Source: Desulfobulbus sp.
GTDB taxonomy: Bacteria > Desulfobacterota > Desulfobulbia > Desulfobulbales > Desulfobulbaceae
Direction of reading: 5' to 3'
NCBI GenBank assembly: GCA_011051825.1
Contig: DRKH01000439.1
Location: forward strand, 1-7,040
Length of the DNA stretch: 7,040 nt
Made by a program: the position numbers and the translations under genes. Under the pieces are notes generated by a model. That model saw only the letters and a list, made by a program, of their open reading frames with translations, did not search any database and was not told the origin of the DNA. This document shows, in pieces, positions 1 through 4,868 of this stretch. Every line of letters begins with the position of its first letter. The first letter of the stretch is position 1.

Positions 1-142
1 CGAATGCAAGGGATACCATCGCTGAATACCGGAGGGCATTACGAACCCAGTGAATTAATGATGAATTCACAGGGCCCTGCAATCCGGAAGAACAAGCGAT
101 GTTATCCCTGAGTTGTGAAAAGCTGAGCTTTGTACGTAATCA

Positions 143-184
143 GGATTATTATAATCCACTTCCTGCTGGTGGGCAGTGCCCACC
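143..184. repeat. Two adjacent perfect palindromes
   Basis: GGATTAT (143-149) pairs with ATAATCC (151-157) around one base, and GGTGGGC (168-174) pairs with GCCCACC (178-184) around AGT. The second stem is GC-rich and resembles the GGTGGGC-N3-GCCCACC core seen in many dispersed bacterial intergenic repeats. No T-tract follows on either strand, so a terminator is unlikely. Function unknown. Confidence 0.5.
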
Positions 185-211
185 CAAAACCGGTTGATCT
201 TTTTGCCACCA

Positions 212-252
212 ATCGCCCGCAGGTAAGCGTAGACTCCGGGGGTGAGCTCCTG
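212..252. repeat. Degenerate REP-like sequence
   Basis: ATCGCCCGCAGG (212-223) and GAGCTCCTG (244-252) resemble the two ends of the REP-like arm at 4155-4177, which starts ATCGCCCGCGG and ends GGCTCCTG. CAGG and CCTG can close a short stem. The segment between them, TAAGCGTAGACTCCGGG (224-240), recurs with one mismatch at 1182-1198 inside the palindrome at 1137-1282. This suggests all three loci belong to one decayed, dispersed extragenic repeat family. The relationship is inferred from short matches only. Confidence 0.4.
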
Positions 253-341
253 CGATACCCTATCCGGCGATATTGTAGACTTTTTGCGTTTGGTTGACGG
301 CTATGCGCTCTGCGGGTAAACGAGTACTCCTGAAATAGAAC

Positions 342-489
342 ATTTTCATCGTTGGTTGTGCCTGCGGGACATGCTGTTTTATCCGTAAATAGCCCACAGC
401 GCACTGCCGTTACAGGCTATTTTCATCGTTGGTTGTGGCTGTGACATTAAAAATCCGGTCCAGCCATGCTGGTTTATCCGAAAATCGCC
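342..489 (-). repeat. Pair of related direct repeats with shared ends
   Basis: The 19-bp sequence ATTTTCATCGTTGGTTGTG occurs exactly at 342-360 and again at 419-437. Each copy is followed by a second shared block, 370-394 and 465-489, in which 22 of 25 bases agree. Copy 1 has 9 bases between its blocks and copy 2 has 27, including the hairpin CCAGC-CAT-GCTGG (460-472). A partial third start, ATTTTCATGGTTCG, lies at 524-537. The strand is arbitrary, because the element has no coding sense that I can recognise. This looks like a dispersed repeat that differs by an internal indel between neighbouring copies. Confidence 0.6.
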
Positions 490-612
490 GGGGAGGACAT
501 GGCTGCCCATGCCGGTGTCGGAGATTTTCATGGTTCGAAGTCTACGCTATCCCAAAAGGCCGAATGAGGATACCAGTTTATCTCTCTTGCAGGTATTCAC
601 AACCCTCTTTTA

Positions 613-638
613 TGTCATCCTGACAGAAGAGTGTGTCA
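613..638. promoter_or_regulatory. Candidate upstream activator sites for the sigma-54 promoter
   Basis: TGTCA (613-617) and TGACA (621-625) form a perfect 5-3-5 palindrome, and a further TGTCA lies at 634-638, 21 bp (two helical turns) from the first. The cluster is about 90-115 bp upstream of the expected start site of the promoter at 701-716. Enhancer-binding proteins of sigma-54 usually bind dyad sites at about that distance. The assignment is inferred from geometry and symmetry only, and no specific activator can be named. Confidence 0.4.
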
Positions 639-700
639 AAATGGCAAAGGATTCCACCCCTGTTTATTGCTCCTAGTTGATATTACTGATATTTTTAAAC

Positions 701-716
701 TGGCGCGGTAATTGCT
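701..716 (+). promoter_or_regulatory. Sigma-54 (-24/-12) promoter
   Basis: The sequence TGGCGCGGTAATTGCT matches the sigma-54 consensus TGGCACG-N4-TTGCW at every defined position except the fifth (G instead of A). The invariant GG (702-703) and GC (714-715) have the required 12-bp spacing. Transcription would start near 727, leaving a leader of about 44 nt before the ATG at 771. Sigma-54 promoters need an ATP-driven enhancer-binding protein, which fits the dyad sites upstream. No convincing sigma-70 pair was seen in this stretch. Confidence 0.75.
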
Positions 717-770
717 ACATAAAAACTAAAGAACGAACACACGATTTAAAAAAATATAAGGAGAAACATC

Positions 771-986
771 ATGACCGCTACAAACACCATCGCCAAAACC
801 AGAACCAATACAAAAACTTCCGTTGACACCCGCGCTGAGGTTTCCCGCGGTGCCATGATTTCCATAAATACTGCCGGGGCAGTTATCGGCCTGTGGGCTC
901 TTGCCAGCCTGGTCGGTGGAATGGTTGCAGCCGGTGGCCCGATTTCACTGGTAAAGGCATGGTTCAGCGCAGTCGCAGGAATGTAA
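771..986 (+). CDS. Small single-span membrane protein of unknown function
   Basis: This gene encodes 71 residues. The ATG is preceded by a clear Shine-Dalgarno, AAGGAG at 758-763, with 7 bases of spacing, so the start is well supported. Residues 1-27 are polar and rich in Thr, Asn, Lys and Arg, with no acidic residue until Asp19. About residues 34-54 form one hydrophobic, Gly/Ala-rich segment (AGAVIGLWALASLVGGMVAA), followed by a GGP turn (55-57) and an amphipathic tail (LVKAWFSAVAGM). A single transmembrane protein with the basic N-terminus in the cytoplasm is the simplest model. I do not recognise a named family. It stands alone between a sigma-54 promoter and a terminator, so it is expressed as its own unit under an enhancer-binding activator. 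The frame open on the opposite strand lacks a ribosome binding site and is a shadow. Confidence 0.8.
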   Translation: MTATNTIAKTRTNTKTSVDTRAEVSRGAMISINTAGAVIGLWALASLVGGMVAAGGPISLVKAWFSAVAGM

Positions 987-1023
987 TATATTAACCTGCC
1001 GGACAAAAAAAACAATCATCCGG

Positions 1024-1061
1024 AACAGAGACGGGCCAAGTGCCGCCTCTGTTTTCTTTTT
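1024..1061 (+). terminator. Rho-independent terminator of the small membrane protein gene
   Basis: AACAGAG (1024-1030) pairs with CTCTGTT (1047-1053). After an A/C mismatch, CGG (1032-1034) pairs with CCG (1043-1045) around an 8-base loop. The stem runs into the T-rich tract TTTTCTTTTT (1052-1061). It lies 37 bases past the stop codon at 984-986. An outer 7-bp inverted repeat, ACCTGCC (994-1000) with GGCAGGT (1062-1068), encloses the whole structure. Confidence 0.8.
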
Positions 1062-1136
1062 GGCAGGTCGGGATCGATTTGATTTGAATATCTCGTAACT
1101 GATCACAGGGTCGTCAACCTAATGTCAGATCAAGGA

Positions 1137-1282
1137 AGAGATGTAAGAGGACACAGGGTGCGCCTGATGTGGACAGATAGATAAGCGCAGACTCCGGGCG
1201 GCAAGCCGCCATGTACTAGTGCTACATAAGGCTTGCCGATCGTCCGCAGCAGGTGTGCCCAATGATCTCTTACAATATCTCT
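1137..1282. repeat. Long imperfect palindrome (MITE-like or structured RNA)
   Basis: The two ends are complementary. AGAGAT (1137-1142) pairs with ATCTCT (1277-1282), and GTAAGAG (1143-1149) pairs with CTCTTAC (1267-1273), leaving a 3-base bulge. Inside, GGGTGCGCCTG (1156-1166) matches the complement of 1251-1261 at 8 of 11 positions, the differences being transitions. At the centre CGGCAAGCC (1199-1207) pairs perfectly with GGCTTGCCG (1230-1238), and ATGTA (1211-1215) with TACAT (1223-1227). A competing small hairpin, GGCGGC-AA-GCCGCC, occupies 1197-1210. No protein is encoded. The element could be a non-autonomous mobile element, an extragenic palindrome or a structured RNA. It shares a 17-bp block (one mismatch) with 224-240. 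Confidence 0.55.
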
Positions 1283-1351
1283 GCTCCACCCCCCTTTTCC
1301 AATACTTTCCGAGTCTCCCCATCCACAAGCTGCAATGCATTGTGCTCAAAC

Positions 1352-1392
1352 CCGTAAGAGCTCATCAGTAAAGATCCCTGCCAGTCTTACGG
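1352..1392. promoter_or_regulatory. Inverted repeat in the leader of the glycosyltransferase gene
   Basis: CCGTAAGA (1352-1359) and TCTTACGG (1385-1392) are perfect 8-bp complements separated by 25 bases. The right arm ends 24 bases before the ATG at 1417. It could be a repressor/activator dyad or a leader hairpin close to the ribosome binding site. I found no convincing sigma-70 promoter beside it. Confidence 0.4.
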
Positions 1393-1416
1393 CATAAATC
1401 CAACCAGGAACAACAG

Positions 1417-3840
1417 ATGGTTTCCTCCATTACTTTTCCAAAAAAAAATATTACTTTTTCAAAAAAGAATTTATCCATCTATAGTATTACCTCAGTCTTG
1501 TTTTCCGTCTTCTTATTTTTTTTTGCTGACAGCCTGTCGGTTCAGCTCTATGCGCCGGAGAGAGAGAGGGTATGGCTCTGGCCCGACCCATTGCTCTCCA
1601 CACTTTGCCTGTTTTTAAGCGTTGCCCTCCCTGTATATGGATATTTTCGCTCTCGCAATGTTGGTGACGCATTAACTGAAAAAACCGGACAAAGGGCGTA
1701 TGTTCCACTTCTGTTCCTGCCAATAACGTTTGTATTTTATTTTTTGTGGCCCTTTGTCCCCTACCCTTTTATTACCAATTTCCTGATCTATATTCCTGCA
1801 CTCATATTCTCTCTGGTCTTGTACCGCCTGGCGGCTCTCCCTTCAACAAAGTCGCTTAAACCACACGCGACACCTCTGAAATCGATTCTGTTTGTTATTT
1901 TTATCATGTCGATGTTTTTCTGGGCTACAGGGTATTACTTCACCCTTTCCTGTGGTCCCCATAGTGGTGACGAAGGCCATTATCTCATTCAGGCCAACAG
2001 TCTTTATTACGACCATGACCTGGATATTTATAATAATTTAGATACAAAAGAGAAATTAATCGTCGATACCCGCGGCAAAGATTATATGCACATCTCCCCC
2101 AATTCAAAAGGCGGCCATTATTACTCCTGGCATCCTTTTGGTCTCTCCTTTCTGCTCTCCTTTACTGTGCCCGGCGGAGTGCTCCTGCGTCATCTGGTTC
2201 TTGGCATTCTCGCGGGGTTAGGTTGTGGCGGCATGCTGTTGCTGAGCCGGATGATTGGAGCGGGACAACGGTCCAGCCTGCTCGTCTGCGGGTTATTCTG
2301 GCTCAGCACATTATGGGGAATATATGCCAGCAGAGCACTCCCGGAAACCGCCGGGGCAACGCTGACACTTTTTCTGGCAATCAGTGTCCTTGGAGTAAAG
2401 AAATCGCCGCGACTATCGCTTTCAGGCGCAATGATCTGCTCTCTTGGCCTGCCCTGGCTCCATGTTCGATTTCTTCCCATAAGTGCCATTGGCTCTGTTT
2501 TTTTTCTTTTCAATGCCTACAGATTTCAACGAACGGCTTTTAAAAAATGGCTGTTCCCAACCTTTCTTTTCGGAGCATGTGTTATTGGAGGTTTTTATAT
2601 AAAGATCAGTTTCGATATGTTCGAATCCGGAACCGGCTACACTTCCACGGGATTTTTTAATCAGCCGTTTGGTATGCTGGAATACCTGGGGGGAACCAAA
2701 GGATTTGTCGCGGCATTACCTATTATCGGCTGCAGCCTGTGGATCGTGCTCTGGACAATATTTTTTGACAGAGACAATCGCTATATTTCCATAATGATCC
2801 TGTTGATTATCCTTGCAATCCTCGCCACCTCGTGTTCGAGCACATCATTTTGTGACGGTGCGGCAATGCGTGGAAGAATGATGCTGGTCGGCATTCCTCT
2901 TTCAATCCCTCTGCTGGCTCGTTTTTTTGATAAAGCGAGCTCTGTCAACCGCTGGTTTTTTCTTTTTCTCAGCGTTATTCCCGTGTTGACTTTTGCCGTA
3001 CTTCTTATATATCTACCCGTTGTAAAACGAGATTTTGCAATGCCATACGAAATACTACCCGAAGTCGCCCCTTTCCTTCGCAATTTATCCAATCCTTTTG
3101 CCGCTCCCGGGTCACAGTTGGGCCTGATCTTTTTCCTGGGTTCTTTTTTATTAATTTTTTCAAAACAGACCATGACGCGGTTCCACCTGATCGTCGTCTG
3201 CTGTCTTTTTGCAGTGTCATTGTTCTGGATGCAACCTGATCTCATACCGGCAAATCTTTCCAAGGCCATGAAAAAAGAAAATACACGTTTGATTTCAACT
3301 ATAAACCTGAATAAGGCAAAACTCTGGACAACAAACAAAAAATTTCCTGAGCGGTCAGTCTATGCTTTTTTTGCCAACAGGTTAGAAAAATATACCATTG
3401 AGACCACGCCGGTTGCCAGTACCATGGACTTGCCGGTACAAGATAATGACAGGATAATTGAACAAGACGGCTTGAAACCCAATGATTGGCTTGGACGTAA
3501 CTATAAATGGGTTACTCTGGCTCAACCATTTCCAGCGCTGGCCGGAACAGCCTTTTTTTGTCTATCTGTAGAACAATCTGGTCCTGCCAAAGTGGATTTT
3601 GCGGCAGTCGAATTATCATCCTCAGCCGCCAACCCTCTTCTCGAGACGAAACTTTCTTTTGGCAACGACAACTTCTGCAACCAATGCTTTGCCCTCAGCC
3701 CTGCCGATACCGGCAATGTTCACCTGCTGGCAAGGCTCTCCGGCAAACCCGGTTTCGTACGTATCCATGAACTGCATTGGCTGCCGCTCAATGCCCGGCT
3801 TCTTGACAAATTACACCTCACATTGCCGTTCTCACGATGA
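1417..3840 (+). CDS. Polytopic membrane glycosyltransferase, GT-C fold (putative)
   Basis: This gene encodes 807 residues. AGGA at 1406-1409 lies 7 bases before the ATG. Roughly a dozen hydrophobic segments fill residues 24-605, and the last 200 residues look soluble. Key sites are SGDEGHY (D185, E186, H188) followed by a DHDLD stretch, YSWHPFG (H239), LPE (309-310) and LPWLHVRF (346-352). An acidic D/E pair at the start of an extracytoplasmic loop and a proline/histidine-rich later segment are typical of GT-C lipid-phosphate-sugar-dependent transferases such as the PMT/GT39 and ArnT groups. By family knowledge such enzymes move a sugar from a polyprenyl carrier to lipid, glycan or protein on the outer face of the inner membrane. 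Five hydrophobic segments precede the D/E motif here, whereas it usually follows the first, which suggests an N-terminal extension. The C-terminal part, with a CNQC motif at 754-757, is probably periplasmic. Donor and acceptor cannot be told, and no sugar gene lies nearby. Confidence 0.7.
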   Translation: MVSSITFPKKNITFSKKNLSIYSITSVLFSVFLFFFADSLSVQLYAPERERVWLWPDPLLSTLCLFLSVALPVYGYFRSRNVGDALTEKTGQRAYVPLLFLPITFVFYFLWPFVPYPFITNFLIYIPALIFSLVLYRLAALPSTKSLKPHATPLKSILFVIFIMSMFFWATGYYFTLSCGPHSGDEGHYLIQANSLYYDHDLDIYNNLDTKEKLIVDTRGKDYMHISPNSKGGHYYSWHPFGLSFLLSFTVPGGVLLRHLVLGILAGLGCGGMLLLSRMIGAGQRSSLLVCGLFWLSTLWGIYASRALPETAGATLTLFLAISVLGVKKSPRLSLSGAMICSLGLPWLHVRFLPISAIGSVFFLFNAYRFQRTAFKKWLFPTFLFGACVIGGFYIKISFDMFESGTGYTSTGFFNQPFGMLEYLGGTKGFVAALPIIGCSLWIVLWTIFFDRDNRYISIMILLIILAILATSCSSTSFCDGAAMRGRMMLVGIPLSIPLLARFFDKASSVNRWFFLFLSVIPVLTFAVLLIYLPVVKRDFAMPYEILPEVAPFLRNLSNPFAAPGSQLGLIFFLGSFLLIFSKQTMTRFHLIVVCCLFAVSLFWMQPDLIPANLSKAMKKENTRLISTINLNKAKLWTTNKKFPERSVYAFFANRLEKYTIETTPVASTMDLPVQDNDRIIEQDGLKPNDWLGRNYKWVTLAQPFPALAGTAFFCLSVEQSGPAKVDFAAVELSSSAANPLLETKLSFGNDNFCNQCFALSPADTGNVHLLARLSGKPGFVRIHELHWLPLNARLLDKLHLTLPFSR
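1429..1470 (+). repeat. In-frame 21-bp tandem duplication with an A9 run
   Basis: Positions 1429-1449 and 1450-1470 are adjacent 21-bp units that agree at 19 of 21 bases. They encode the heptapeptides ITFPKKN and ITFSKKN (residues 5-11 and 12-18) at the cytoplasmic N-terminus of the glycosyltransferase-like protein. The first unit contains nine A in a row (1440-1448), only eight codons into the gene, so slippage there would abolish or restore the frame. Confidence 0.75.
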
Positions 3841-3939
3841 ACAGCCGCTACAAAAAACCAGTTCAAATCGTTGCTTGATACAGGCGGTTCCGGGGATAAT
3901 CTGTACATCTCCGCCCCCCATGTATTACATATACTGTCC

Positions 3940-3972
3940 CCGGAACTTCCCGGAACTTCTCGGAACTTCCGG
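3940..3972. repeat. Three tandem palindromic decamers
   Basis: CGGAACTTCC (3941-3950), CGGAACTTCT (3951-3960) and CGGAACTTCC (3961-3970) follow each other with a strict 10-bp period and one mismatch. Each GGAA-C-TTCC core is itself a dyad, and the whole block is bounded by CCGGAA (3940-3945) and TTCCGG (3967-3972). The preceding TGTCCCCGGAA resembles a phrase that I associate with debris around REP-associated or IS200-like elements, which is a weak memory-based link. A 10-bp period puts each dyad on the same face of the helix, as in an operator array. Confidence 0.6.
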
Positions 3973-4102
3973 CATCAAACCATCACGGCAAGAGGTGCCG
4001 TCATGCCTTTGATACCGGACCAGGGCACGCCAACGGCACGGTATATTTATGCTACTGACTTCGTGGAATCATTCATTTTTTGAATATCACCCTGCCTCCC
4101 CG

Positions 4103-4177
4103 CAGGAGACCGCCCCGCGGGCGATTGTAGGTAAAAACAATACGTTGCAGCATGATCGCCCGCGGAGCGGGCTCCTG
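4103..4177. repeat. REPIN-like inverted repeat pair
   Basis: The arm at 4103-4125 is the reverse complement of 4155-4177 at 21 of 23 positions, around a 29-base loop. Each arm contains the GC-rich core CCGCGGGCGAT or its complement. Two REP sequences in inverted orientation with a short spacer is the REPIN arrangement, in which copies are moved by a REP-associated tyrosine transposase encoded elsewhere. No such transposase is in this window. There is no T-tract after the right arm, so a terminator role is unlikely. Related fragments appear at 212-252. Confidence 0.65.
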
Positions 4178-4200
4178 GAGCGGATGCCTCTTCAATAATG

Positions 4201-4234
4201 AAAAATCAGGTTGATATCTAATCAACTGATTTTT
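4201..4234. terminator. Bidirectional rho-independent terminator
   Basis: AAAAATCA plus GTTGAT (4201-4215, one bulged G at 4209/4210) pairs with ATCAACTGATTTTT (4221-4234) around a 5-base loop. The A-tract on one side and the T-tract on the other give a U-run in both directions. It lies 25 bases past the stop of the minus-strand regulator gene and is the only good terminator before the plus-strand glycosyltransferase transcript would collide with it. The stem is AT-rich, so efficiency is uncertain. Confidence 0.65.
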
Positions 4235-4259
4235 AATTGCATTTTAATGCAGGATGAAT

Positions 4260-4748
4260 TCATTCTGACTCCAATGGCAGCCGGGTTGTATTTTTCACCT
4301 CCCGCAGAGAGAGACTGGACTGAATGGATGTGACTCCCGGAAGCTTTCGCAGCACCCCGCTTAAAAATCGCTCATAGGCAACGAGATCCGGGACCAGGAT
4401 TTGCAGAAAATAGTCGGCGGCACCGGTTACGTTATGGCAGGAAAGTATCTCCGGAATCCCGAGTACCGCCTCCTCGAACTGTGACGGCGCATCATCGGTA
4501 TGGTTGGCAAAACATATCTGGACCAGGGCCAGCACTCCAAAGCCCAGGCGCTGACGGTTGAGATTGGCCTGGTAGCCGTCGATGTAGCCTTCGGCTTCAA
4601 GGCGTTTAAGCCTGCGCCAGCAGGGAGTCTCGCTTAAATTGAGTGCCTCGGCCACTTTGACGTTGGATATGCGCCCGTCTTCCTGCACCAGGGCCAGCAG
4701 GGCATAGTCCGTGGCATCAAGTCCAGCCTTGAGTTGATTCTCTCTCAT
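4260..4748 (-). CDS. Lrp/AsnC family transcriptional regulator
   Basis: This gene encodes 162 residues, the usual Lrp length. The start is backed by GAGAGGG (complement of 4753-4759) four bases upstream of the ATG. Residues 10-64 form the AsnC-type winged helix-turn-helix: LDATDYALLALVQEDGR, then the recognition helix region LSETPCWRRLKRLEAEGYI (38-56), a signature of the Lrp branch. Residues 70-150 form the RAM ligand-binding and oligomerisation domain, with GAADY (109-113) at the usual effector-pocket position and LPGV (136-139). Such proteins assemble as dimers to octamers and bind DNA according to amino-acid levels. It is divergent from a LysE/RhtB exporter across 120 bp, so it probably controls that exporter and itself. 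The effector cannot be read from the sequence. Confidence 0.93.
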   Translation of the reverse strand: MRENQLKAGLDATDYALLALVQEDGRISNVKVAEALNLSETPCWRRLKRLEAEGYIDGYQANLNRQRLGFGVLALVQICFANHTDDAPSQFEEAVLGIPEILSCHNVTGAADYFLQILVPDLVAYERFLSGVLRKLPGVTSIQSSLSLREVKNTTRLPLESE

Positions 4749-4762
4749 AATGCCCTCTCTTT

Positions 4763-4808
4763 AGAATATTCTTGCTTTTTTATTCCCTGTTTTAAGCAAC
4801 AAAGCAAG
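4763..4808. promoter_or_regulatory. Candidate Lrp-type operators between regulator and exporter
   Basis: AGAATATTCT (4763-4772) is a perfect palindrome. The 15 bases from 4762 match 11 of 15 positions of the E. coli Lrp consensus YAGHAWATTWTDCTR. Next to it CTTGCTTT (4771-4778) and AAAGCAAG (4801-4808) form a perfect 8-bp inverted repeat, and a further AAGCAA lies at 4794-4799. The first site is 14-23 bases upstream of the regulator's start codon, so bound protein would repress its own gene. The second reaches the expected -35 zone of the exporter promoter. On the minus strand TTGACT (4812-4807) could be a -35 element for the regulator. Confidence 0.45.
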
Positions 4809-4829
4809 TCAATTTCAAGATAAGTCCGA

Positions 4830-4835
4830 TATACT
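4830..4835 (+). promoter_or_regulatory. Putative -10 box of the exporter gene
   Basis: TATACT at 4830-4835 matches the sigma-70 -10 hexamer at 5 of 6 positions and would place the start near 4842, 27 bases before the ATG. At 17-bp spacing the -35 position (4807-4812) reads AGTCAA, a poor match, which is what an activator-dependent promoter looks like. That position overlaps the right arm of the candidate operator. Confidence 0.4.
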
Positions 4836-4868
4836 TACCTGCAATCCAATTGTCTGCTGGAGGTAAGC

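Larger units (their letters stand above)
1..700. other. Intergenic region without a convincing gene
   Basis: I see no supported protein gene here. The open frames on both strands lack a ribosome binding site and overlap repeat sequence. The region holds several short perfect palindromes (for example GTGAATT/AATTCAC at 50-70 and CAGGGCCCTG at 70-79), a pair of palindromes at 143-184, a REP-like stretch at about 212-252, two related direct repeats at 342-489, and a palindrome cluster at 613-638 upstream of a sigma-54 promoter. It is best read as repeat-rich spacer DNA plus the control region of the gene at 771. Confidence 0.6.
1069..1416. other. Intergenic region with a long palindrome
   Basis: No gene is supported here. 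The stretch is dominated by the imperfect palindrome at 1137-1282, followed by a C-rich patch near 1287-1295, the palindrome CAATGCATTG (1333-1342) and the inverted repeat at 1352-1392. The open frame on the minus strand (1125-1349) runs through the palindrome and has no ribosome binding site. Confidence 0.6.
3841..4259. other. Convergent intergenic region with repeats
   Basis: No gene is supported between the stop of the glycosyltransferase gene and the stop of the Lrp-type gene on the other strand. The stretch contains a decamer array (3940-3972), a REPIN-like inverted pair (4103-4177), an AT-rich terminator (4201-4234), and the small palindromes TGCATT-TT-AATGCA (4238-4251) and ATGAATTCAT (4254-4263), the latter overlapping the regulator's stop codon. 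The plus-strand frame from 3871 starts with TTG, lacks a ribosome binding site and crosses the repeats. Confidence 0.65.

Noticed and set aside
102..404. Minus-strand open frame of 100 codons
   Set aside because: It has no ribosome binding site, covers a REP-like sequence, a palindrome and a dispersed repeat, and its product has no recognisable domain.
342..537. CRISPR-like array from the repeated ATTTTCATCGTTGGTTGTG
   Set aside because: There are only two full copies and one partial copy, spacing is unequal, and the sequence between copies contains further shared blocks rather than unique spacers. No cas genes are present.
746..1015. Minus-strand open frame of 89 codons opposite the small membrane protein
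   Set aside because: It lies over a plus-strand gene with a strong ribosome binding site and a sigma-54 promoter, and its hydrophobic stretch mirrors the Thr/Asn-rich coding region.
2781..3338. Minus-strand open frame of 185 codons inside the glycosyltransferase gene
   Set aside because: It is highly basic and low in complexity, as expected for the antisense of hydrophobic codons, with no supporting start signal.
3871..4083. Plus-strand open frame of 70 codons after the glycosyltransferase gene
   Set aside because: It begins at TTG without a ribosome binding site and runs through the decamer array.
4103..4177. Terminator from the strong inverted repeat
   Set aside because: The 29-base loop is long and no T-tract follows either arm. 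The AT-rich hairpin at 4201-4234 is a better terminator.
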